From Thermomicrobiales bacterium (GTDB taxonomy: Bacteria > Chloroflexota > Chloroflexia > Thermomicrobiales > CFX8), in NCBI GenBank assembly GCA_037045155.1, contig JBAOIG010000005.1, positions 1,218,459-1,282,458 on the forward strand: a DNA stretch of 64,000 nt. Reading direction: 5' to 3'. Of this stretch, positions 54,314-64,000 are shown in pieces. The notes under the pieces were generated by a model, which did not search any database, was not told the origin of the DNA, and saw nothing but the letters and a program-made list of their open reading frames with translations. Numbering within the stretch: the first letter of the stretch is position 1; each line of letters begins with the position of its first letter. A program made the position numbers and the translations under genes.

Positions 54314-55924
54314 CTAGCTGGAGCGCGGGATGGGCACATCGATGATGGTCGGTCCGCGTCGCTCGAACGCGGCGACAACTGCGTCCCGCAATTCCTCCGG
54401 CGAGTTGGCGCGGACGCCCGGGATGCCATACGCATCTGCCAGCTTCACGTAGTCGGGATTCACGAGCTCGGTGGCCATTACCTGACCAGAAAAGCTGTGC
54501 TTCATCGCGCTATCGACCGCGGTGTAGGTCGAGTCGTTGAAGATGACGATCGGAACCGTCACCTCGAACTGGATCGCGGTCGCGACCTCTTGCATCGTGA
54601 ACTGAAATCCGCCGTCTCCGACAACCGCTACAACCGGGACGTCGGGCCGGCCGATCTTTGCGCCGATTGCGGCTGGCACCGAGAACCCCAGGGTGCCGTA
54701 GTTTGCCGGGAACATGTAGGTTCGCGGCGCGTAGACGGGGAAGGAGTCACCCATGAGATAGCTCATCATCGTCATGTCGTGAACGATGATCCCTTCGCGC
54801 GGCAGCGCTTCACGCATCGCGTCGATATACCCGCCGAACTGGGGATCGCGCCGTGTTTCGGTAATCCGCTCTCGAACTTCGGCTACCTCGTCGGGCGACC
54901 AGCGTGGCGCAATATCGCCAGCGTTGTTTAGCGCTGCCAGAAGCGACTCTGCCGTCGCTCGGGCATCGGCGATGATACCGATCTCGGGATTCGGATAGTT
55001 GAGGTTGATCTCAGACGGATCGACATCAACCCGGATCATGCGTTCAGGGAAGGGCATCTGCCAGAAGTTGGTTTCCTGCGCGCCCAGCTTCGAGCCGATG
55101 ACCAGCACAAGGTCCGCCTCCGCGAGAAGTGAATCGGCCGGATTCTCACGCCCCCACGGATCCCAGGCATGACCGAGCGAATATGGGTTATCGTCGGCGA
55201 CAACTCCCTTGCCCATGATTGAGCAGAGTACCGGCGCTCCGAGGATTTCGGCGAGCGCCGTGATCGGCTCGCTCGCGTCGCTCGCGCCACCGCCAACGTA
55301 GATGATCGGTCGCCGAGCGCTCGCGAGAGCCGCGGCTGCTTTCTCCACGGTCTCAACCGTTGGTGTTGCACGGTAGGTCGGGTGCAGTTCAGGCTCGGCG
55401 AACGGACCGACCTCCGCCAGCACATCCAGCGGCACCTCGACGTGAACCGGTCGTGGCCGGCCGGCCGTCGATGCCTGGATCGCGCCATAGACCTGCCCGG
55501 CGATGTCGCGGTGCTCGTGAACCTTGGTCGACTGCTTGGTCACGATCCCCATCAGTCCAGACTGGTCGCGTAGATCGTGGAGATTGCCGCGCATCTTGCC
55601 GGCATACTCGCGCTCGACCTGCGACGAGATCACCACGACCGGCGATGAGTCCGCGTACGCCTCGCCGACTGCGGTTGCCACGTTTGTGATGCCCGGTCCG
55701 GTGATGATCAGGGCGACACCGGGCTTGCCGGTAGCACGGGCATAGCCGTCGGCCATGAAGCCCGCGCCCTGCTCGTGACGAGCCAGAATGTGCCGGATTT
55801 TCCTGCCGTGTAGCCCGTCGTACAGCGCGAGCGTATGGACGCCCGGAATGCCAAACACGACGTCCACCCCGGCAGCCTCGATTGCGGCGATTGCCGCGCT
55901 GCCACCTGTTACCTGTTCGCTCAT
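54314..55924 (-). CDS. Thiamine diphosphate-dependent enzyme (acetolactate synthase-like), 536 aa
   Basis: Three-domain ThDP enzyme. N-terminal domain has the activating Glu in RHEQGAGFMADGYARATG. A middle domain follows (about 190-330). The C-terminal cofactor site runs from VVGDGGFQFTMQEVATA to VIFND. The pattern fits the acetolactate synthase/benzoylformate decarboxylase/oxalyl-CoA decarboxylase group. No small ilvN-type subunit is adjacent and FAD-site residues are not evident, so biosynthetic AHAS is not supported. Start ATG 55924. Confidence 0.9.
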   Translation of the reverse strand: MSEQVTGGSAAIAAIEAAGVDVVFGIPGVHTLALYDGLHGRKIRHILARHEQGAGFMADGYARATGKPGVALIITGPGITNVATAVGEAYADSSPVVVISSQVEREYAGKMRGNLHDLRDQSGLMGIVTKQSTKVHEHRDIAGQVYGAIQASTAGRPRPVHVEVPLDVLAEVGPFAEPELHPTYRATPTVETVEKAAAALASARRPIIYVGGGASDASEPITALAEILGAPVLCSIMGKGVVADDNPYSLGHAWDPWGRENPADSLLAEADLVLVIGSKLGAQETNFWQMPFPERMIRVDVDPSEINLNYPNPEIGIIADARATAESLLAALNNAGDIAPRWSPDEVAEVRERITETRRDPQFGGYIDAMREALPREGIIVHDMTMMSYLMGDSFPVYAPRTYMFPANYGTLGFSVPAAIGAKIGRPDVPVVAVVGDGGFQFTMQEVATAIQFEVTVPIVIFNDSTYTAVDSAMKHSFSGQVMATELVNPDYVKLADAYGIPGVRANSPEELRDAVVAAFERRGPTIIDVPIPRSS

Positions 55925-55978
55925 GTGTTACTCGTTACCCTCCGTGTGTGATCTGCTTCACGATGTAGACACTGAAGT

Positions 55979-57103
55979 CTAGCCGACAAGACGGGCGATC
56001 GTCTCGGTTGCCTTGAGACCGTTCCCGGTCAGAAGAATGACATGCTCACCATCGGCCACTGGAAGCCCGCGTTCGACGGCTGCGCGGAAGGCGGCTGCGC
56101 CGATGGCGGCTGTTGGCTCGACGTAGAGACCCTGCCGCCAGAGCTCGTTCAACGCCGCCGCAATCTCCGGTTCGCTGACTGCCGTCGCTGAGCCGGCCGT
56201 GTCACGAATCGCGCTGAGTATCTGCCGGCCGCGCGCTGGCGCCCCGATCTTCGTCCCTTCCGCGATTGTTTCACCTGCCGGCACTGGTTGGACCTCGTCC
56301 AGGTGCTGCTGCCAGGCAGCGACCACGGGTGCGCACGCGGCGGGTTGGACGGCAACAAGCGCCGGCGGCGTGTCGGAGACTGCGCGAAAGCCGCGCCATC
56401 CTCCGACGAACGCGCTGCCGCCACCGGTCGGTATCCATGCGGTTGTCGGGGTTGCGAATCCGAGCTGTTCCCAGACCTCGAGCGCCCAGGTCTTGACACC
56501 TTCAACGAAGACCGGATGCCAGTTGTGGCTCGCGTAGAACGCAGTCGGATCCTGCCTGGCGGCCTCCTGAGCGGCAGTAGCGACCGCGTCGCGCGGACCA
56601 TCAACCAGCACGACCCTGGCGCCGAACGCTCGGGATTGGACGAGCTTGCCGGGCGATGTTGTGGCCGGCGCATAGACAATGCATTCGAGGCCATTCGCGG
56701 CTGCGAAGCCGGCCATGGCCGCTGCCGCATTCCCCGATGAATCGACGATTACGCGTTGGACGCCGATCGACTTCAGCCAGGCAATCATTACCGACGCGCC
56801 TCGGTCCTTGAATGATCCGGTTGGAAGGAGCGAATCGAGCTTGAAGCGCACAGGGTGGCCCGCCAGAGTGCCTCCCACGAGCGGCGTCATACCGCTGCCG
56901 AGCGCGCGTGTCTCGCCACGAACAACGGGAAGAGCCGCCGCGTAACGCCATAGAGATGGCTCAGCGCGAATGATTTCAGCAGGATCAATCGTCGGAAGAT
57001 GATCGAACGCCAGTGGGCCGCCGCAGACCGGACAGCGCCAGATTGCCTGTGTCAGCGGTTCCAGATGCCCACAGAGATCGCAACGAAACTGAACACTGAC
57101 CAT
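55979..57103 (-). CDS. Threonine synthase-like PLP enzyme with N-terminal zinc ribbon, 374 aa
   Basis: ATG 57103 follows AAAGGG by 8 bases. Residues 1-35 form a zinc ribbon (CDLCGH and CPVCGG). The fold type II PLP domain has TGSFKDRGASVM (Schiff-base Lys), SSGNAAAAMAGFA, and the phosphate loop PTGGGSAF. Threonine synthase converts O-phosphohomoserine to threonine; close homologues include threonine dehydratase- and diaminopropionate-type enzymes, so the reaction is probable rather than certain. It lies 54 bases upstream of the ThDP enzyme. Confidence 0.88.
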   Translation of the reverse strand: MVSVQFRCDLCGHLEPLTQAIWRCPVCGGPLAFDHLPTIDPAEIIRAEPSLWRYAAALPVVRGETRALGSGMTPLVGGTLAGHPVRFKLDSLLPTGSFKDRGASVMIAWLKSIGVQRVIVDSSGNAAAAMAGFAAANGLECIVYAPATTSPGKLVQSRAFGARVVLVDGPRDAVATAAQEAARQDPTAFYASHNWHPVFVEGVKTWALEVWEQLGFATPTTAWIPTGGGSAFVGGWRGFRAVSDTPPALVAVQPAACAPVVAAWQQHLDEVQPVPAGETIAEGTKIGAPARGRQILSAIRDTAGSATAVSEPEIAAALNELWRQGLYVEPTAAIGAAAFRAAVERGLPVADGEHVILLTGNGLKATETIARLVG

Positions 57104-57203
57104 CGACATCGCCCTTTCCATCGTACCGTCAACCGACGGAGTGTAGCAGCCAGTCCGGACTGTTTTTCGTGCAGTTCGGCGGCTGACAGAGTACGCTTCA
57201 GAC

Positions 57204-58304
57204 GTGACCGTACTGGGGATGTCTCTGGAAACCCGCCTCAAGACCACGATGCTCTCGCTCTCTCTCGATGTGGGCGAGGAGTTGATGTGTCTGATCGGGG
57301 TCAGTGGTTCCGGCAAGAGCGCGATCCTTCGGTCGATTGCCGGCGTCTACCAACCGGACAATGGGTCGATCGAGATTGGCGGGCGACAGGTTCTCTCGAC
57401 CGGGCTTGGGATTAATCTCCCACCGGCAGAGCGCCGTGTCGGGTTCGTCCCGCAATCGCACGCCTTATTCGGCCATCTCAGTGCGGGCGAGAATATCGCC
57501 TACCCGCTTCTCAAGCAAAGTGACCTGCCGCCAGCGATCCTCGCCAGTCGTGTCGAACAACTCTGTGACCTGCTGAACCTCACGGATGATCTTCAGCGCC
57601 GGCCGGACGATCTGCCGCCGCTCGTCCAACTCCGGGTGGCGCTTGGCCGCGCGCTAGTGACAGATCCTGAGCTGCTTCTGCTCGACGACCCTTTTGGGCG
57701 CCTCGATCGCGAGACCCGTCCAGTAGCTCGCGCGGAATTCGCGGAGCTGCTTCGGCGTGTGCGAGTTCCTACGCTGTTCGCCACCGTCGAGCTGGAGGAG
57801 GGGTACGAAATCGCGGACAGGGTCGCTCTCATTGATGGGGGACGGATACTGCAGGTCGATGCACCGCGGACACTCCTGCTTCGCCCCGCTAACCGACGTG
57901 TCGCAGAGCTGGTCCGCAGCGTCAACGTGTTCGAAGGCACTATAGCGCGCGTCGTCGATGGCATCGCCACGGTCGACACGGTGGCCGGCATGATACGGAC
58001 GCCCCAGATGGCGAGCGTCGGAGAGCGGGTCGATCTGGTCATTCGCCCGGAGCATGTCGAGTTGGTGTCTCAGCCCAAGGACGCTGCCGAGAACATCATC
58101 GCGGGCGAGGTCGTCGAGATTTCGCCACACGGTCAGGTGAGCGCGGTGACGATCCGTGTCTCCGCACATCGAGTCGATACGACGATTCAGGCGTATATCG
58201 CCAACGACGTCGTGCAGTCCTCCGGGATCGTGGTCGGCGGTCGGTGTCTGTTTTCCCTCCCCGCTCGCGCCATTCATACGATGCCGATATCCCCGGCATC
58301 TTAG
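57204..58304 (+). CDS. ABC ATPase-like protein with degenerate catalytic motifs and a TOBE-type C-terminus, 366 aa
   Basis: It looks like ModC/CUT1-type ATPases: Walker A GVSGSGKSAIL, Q-loop VPQSHALFGHLSAGEN, and a C-terminal TOBE-like barrel (about 240-360) with VDLVIRPEHVEL. However, the signature LSGGQ is replaced by DLPPLVQLRVALGRAL, Walker B reads LLLLDDPFGRLD (Asp for the catalytic Glu), and the H-loop His is lost (ATVELEEGYEIADRV). It has no adjacent permease. It may bind nucleotide and ligand without normal transport-linked hydrolysis. GTG 57204. Confidence 0.85.
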   Translation: MTVLGMSLETRLKTTMLSLSLDVGEELMCLIGVSGSGKSAILRSIAGVYQPDNGSIEIGGRQVLSTGLGINLPPAERRVGFVPQSHALFGHLSAGENIAYPLLKQSDLPPAILASRVEQLCDLLNLTDDLQRRPDDLPPLVQLRVALGRALVTDPELLLLDDPFGRLDRETRPVARAEFAELLRRVRVPTLFATVELEEGYEIADRVALIDGGRILQVDAPRTLLLRPANRRVAELVRSVNVFEGTIARVVDGIATVDTVAGMIRTPQMASVGERVDLVIRPEHVELVSQPKDAAENIIAGEVVEISPHGQVSAVTIRVSAHRVDTTIQAYIANDVVQSSGIVVGGRCLFSLPARAIHTMPISPAS

Positions 58305-58802
58305 CCACGGCCACCAGTGCGGAATGTTCGCGGAAGCAGCCGGCCAGGCACGCGCTGGCGATAGGCTGCGTAGTCCGAGTATCGAGATTCGAGGAGAGCC
58401 TCCTCGTGCCGTGCCTTCGCGCCAAAGAACACGGCGGCTACCGGCGTTGCATACGCGGCGAAACTGGAACCCGTGCCGATTGCCCAGGCGAGCAATCCCA
58501 GTGTTGCGCTGAGATACATCGGGTGGCGAACGACACCGTAGACGCCAGTATCCACAAGCTGACCTTCACGAACCGGCGTCGGCGCCATCGTGAGGTTTCT
58601 CCCGAGGGTTCGACGTGCCAGCTTCCGCTATACCGATTGCGCCAGCAAAGGGGACCACCGCAATGGCGAGCCTGTTGCGATTCGGAAATCCGACGCGGCG
58701 CAGGGTTCGGATACCGGCGCTTGCGCTGGCGCCGAACAGAAGCAACTGCGCGCCGATCCAGAATCGGTCACTTGCGGTGATTTGGGACCACAATCCGTTC
58801 AC
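58301..58802 (-). pseudogene. Isoprenylcysteine methyltransferase (ICMT)-like membrane protein, one frameshift
   Basis: The N-terminal part (from about GTG 58802: VNGLWSQITASDRFW, AIAVVPFAGAIGIAEAG) and the C-terminal part (RTLGRNLTMAPTPV, GVYGVVRHPMYLSATLGLLAW, KARHEEALLESRYSDYAAY) lie in different frames. Removing one base near 58606 joins them into a normal 166-residue protein with the RHPxY and Glu motifs of ICMT/PEMT-like membrane methyltransferases. Three to four helices. It overlaps the convergent ABC-like gene by 4 bases. Confidence 0.75.
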
Positions 58803-58941
58803 GTGGCTGGCTCTCTTTCCTGGCGTTGTTCTGCTGCTGGCGAGGGACGATTGTCGATACAATGATATCCAGCCGAGGTGGTCCGCCGCCTCCGGCGATC
58901 CACGGTCGGCACGTAACGGCGTTGAGAGATCGGGAGCACCG

Positions 58942-59346
58942 TTGAATTACCGCGGTCACGTCCTGGTCGTCGAGGACGATATGATCATCGCCGATCTGAT
59001 CGATCAGATTCTGAGCTTCGAGTCATTTCGAGTGTCTCACGTCGTCGACGGAAGGTCGGCCGTTGCCTTCGTCGTGGCTCAGCCACCCGACCTTGTGCTG
59101 ATGGACCTGATGCTGCCTGTCATCAGTGGCATTGAGGCCAGTCGGCAAATCAAGATGCATTCATCACTCATTGTTGCGGCGACGCCGATCGTCGCGATGT
59201 CCGCTGGAGTCAATCTCCGAGCGGCCGCCGGAGATCTTCCGGTCGAGGGCGTTCTGGCGAAGCCATTTGATATCGATGAGTTGCTGGCGACAGTCAAGGT
59301 GCATATGCGTGCGCCGGGGTCTGGACATCTCCCGAGACGCTGCTGA
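58942..59346 (+). CDS. Single-domain response regulator, 134 aa
   Basis: TTG 58942 follows GGGAG by 5 bases. Receiver domain: acidic pair VVEDD, phospho-acceptor Asp55 in VLMDLMLP, conserved Ser in VAMSAG, and Lys in LAKPFD. There is no output domain, so it acts as a CheY/Spo0F-like signalling relay. The cognate kinase is not in this window. A terminator follows. Confidence 0.88.
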   Translation: MNYRGHVLVVEDDMIIADLIDQILSFESFRVSHVVDGRSAVAFVVAQPPDLVLMDLMLPVISGIEASRQIKMHSSLIVAATPIVAMSAGVNLRAAAGDLPVEGVLAKPFDIDELLATVKVHMRAPGSGHLPRRC

Positions 59347-59369
59347 CATTTCATTGCAATAGAACGTAA

Positions 59370-59406
59370 GAAAGCCCGATGGCGAGAGATTCGCCATCGG
59401 GCTTTC
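59370..59406. terminator. Terminator of the rRNA operon and response regulator
   Basis: Perfect 16-base arms (59370-59385, 59391-59406) around gagat, with ttct-rich sequence after it on the minus strand. It lies between the response regulator and the initiator tRNA. Confidence 0.8.
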
Positions 59407-59413
59407 CTGGTAG

Positions 59414-59485
<72 letters not shown>

Positions 59486-59537
59486 GTGGTGGTGGTGGAT
59501 GCGTGTGTGTGAGGGTGGGTGTTGGTGATGACGAGTC
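59486..59537. other. GT-rich low-complexity spacer next to 5S rRNA
   Basis: Repeats of gtg/ggt on the plus strand, such as ggtggtggtggtgg and gtgtgtgtg. No gene is seen here. A similar tract lies on the other side of 5S at 59681-59780. Confidence 0.6.
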
Positions 59538-59667
59538 GGGGGTGGGCGCGACGGCCTCGCCTCCCACGCAGTTGCCCGCGCAGTACTCTCCGGCGCTGCC
59601 CGGGGGCACGACCCGGTGCGGGATGGGACGGGGTGGGGCCCGGGCGCTCTGGGCCACGCCCACCCCC
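59538..59667 (-). rRNA. 5S rRNA
   Basis: The minus-strand RNA has complementary ends (GGGGGUGGGCG and CGCCCACCCCC), the conserved segment CCCGUCCCAUCCCGCACC, and CCGGAGAGUACUGC. The mature ends are uncertain by a few bases because the terminal helix extends beyond the usual 5S length. Confidence 0.85.
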
Positions 59668-59680
59668 GGCTCGTCAGTTG

Positions 59681-59780
59681 GTGGTGGTATAGATGGCGTG
59701 GGTTTGCCGTGGTGGTCGGGAGACGCGCGTGGGCGGTGGTGGTGGTGGAGAGTGGGGTGGGGTGTGTGTGTGGGAGGGGG
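59681..59780. other. G-rich spacer between 5S and 23S rRNA
   Basis: Plus-strand GT-rich stretch with runs such as gtgggcggtggtggtggtgg, gtggggtggggtgtgtg and gggaggggg. Four or more G-tracts lie close together and could form a quadruplex in DNA; the rRNA strand is C/A-rich. Confidence 0.55.
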
Positions 59781-59792
59781 AAGAAGAACCGC

Positions 59793-62795
<3,003 letters not shown>

Positions 62796-62952
62796 GTCTC
62801 CCGCGTCCCACGTTCTCTCCACCACCAGCACGCGCCTCGCGCGTCTCCCGGCCACCCGGTCGACCACGCCGGCCACCTGCCAGCAGTCCTCACACGATCG
62901 ACAGCCCGGCTTGGCTGTCGTCGCGCGCATCCTCCACTTGGTAAGGTGCCGG

Positions 62953-63025
62953 TGGAGCTGCGGGGATTCGAACCCCGGACCTCCGCCGTGCAAAGGCGGC
63001 GCTCTCCCAACTAAGCTACAGCCCC
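62953..63025 (-). tRNA. tRNA-Ala (TGC)
   Basis: The 73-base sequence begins GGGGCTGTAGCTTAG. Anticodon loop TTTGCAC. The acceptor stem shows the G3-U70 pair that identifies tRNA-Ala. The 3' CCA is not encoded (CCG follows A73). Confidence 0.96.
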
Positions 63026-63074
63026 GTCTCGACGACTCCACTCGCCGCCCGCCTTCCCTGTCCGGGAACAGCGG

Positions 63075-63148
63075 TGGGCGTTCGTGGACTCGAACCACGG
63101 GCCTCACCCTTATCAGGGGTGTGCTCTAACCAGCTGAGCTAAACGCCC
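63075..63148 (-). tRNA. tRNA-Ile (GAT)
   Basis: A 74-base tRNA beginning GGGCGTTTAGCTCAG, with anticodon loop CTGATAA and T-arm CGTGG-TTCGAGT-CCACG. The CCA is not encoded. Located in the 16S-23S spacer with tRNA-Ala, the usual arrangement. Confidence 0.96.
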
Positions 63149-63428
63149 CCAGGCCGTGGCTCCGGCTGAAGCCACGCGCTGGCGCCGTGCCAACTGAGCC
63201 GTGATGCCCCCGTGCGAACCAGAAACTTGAAAAGCGGATTCAGTGTCTGCGGTCAGTGTGTGGTCGCCCCTCCCCGTCCGACCCCATCCGCCCAGGCCCT
63301 CCCCCCGGTTTGTGCCGGGGCTCGTCAGGCGTGGGATGGTGGATGACGGCGGCGGGTGACTCGCGGTGCGACCGTTGACCTGGAAGGGATCCGTCCTCGA
63401 TGACTCGAGACCCGGATCCGGCTCCCTA

Positions 63429-64000
<572 letters not shown>

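Overview
The window looks like a chromosomal segment of a high-GC bacterium of the phylum Chloroflexota, most likely near Thermomicrobia/Sphaerobacter. That placement is inferred from gene content, not from a database search: a sugar ABC operon with a lipoprotein binding protein, F420-type luciferase-like oxidoreductases, a branched-chain 2-oxoacid dehydrogenase operon, heme A synthase, large BNR-repeat proteins without signal peptides, and GGAGG ribosome sites that match the 16S 3' end seen at the right edge. I see no phage, insertion sequence, plasmid or CRISPR array. It is ordinary chromosome with some unusual individual genes.

Layout. 1-7.3 kb: the tail of an upstream gene, a small unknown gene, and two tandem sortilin/VPS10-like BNR-repeat proteins, the first broken by about ten frameshifts. 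7.3-10.4 kb (minus): sugar-type ABC operon (two permeases and a lipoprotein binding protein, no ATPase). 10.7-14.5 kb (minus): membrane protein, methyltransferase, a two-domain rhodanese whose catalytic cysteine codon is TGA, a small GatC/AtzG-like protein and an amidase; the last three overlap. 14.6-19.8 kb: PolX/PHP protein, glycerophosphodiesterase, and an ABC-2 exporter pair. 20-23.1 kb: LysM/lytic transglycosylase, nucleotidyltransferase, HAD-like protein, LD-carboxypeptidase. 23.1-26.9 kb (minus): VWA protein and its AAA+ partner (the latter frameshifted). 26.9-31 kb: FAD oxidoreductase, solitary secretion-type ATPase, GT87-like membrane protein, SWIM protein. 31.2-36.4 kb (plus): complete lpd-E1alpha-E1beta-E2 operon. 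36.6-59.3 kb: mixed metabolism and transport. 59.4-64 kb (minus): rRNA operon in the order 16S, tRNA-Ile, tRNA-Ala, 23S, 5S, initiator tRNA-Met; the 16S gene runs off the right edge.

The most interesting item is the rhodanese at 12361-13218. An in-frame TGA stands exactly where the active-site Cys codon is expected, and the frame then stays open for 47 codons of well-formed rhodanese C-terminus. It stops in a TGATG overlap with the next gene, and a small stem-loop of bacterial SECIS geometry lies 17 nt after the TGA. This predicts a selenocysteine rhodanese that routine annotation would truncate.

Other points of note are a PolX with a substituted catalytic Asp and shortened polymerase domain, an ABC ATPase that lost its signature and H-loop motifs, and a set of frameshifts at three loci that are almost all single-base insertions. 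That last pattern looks more like sequence error than gene decay.
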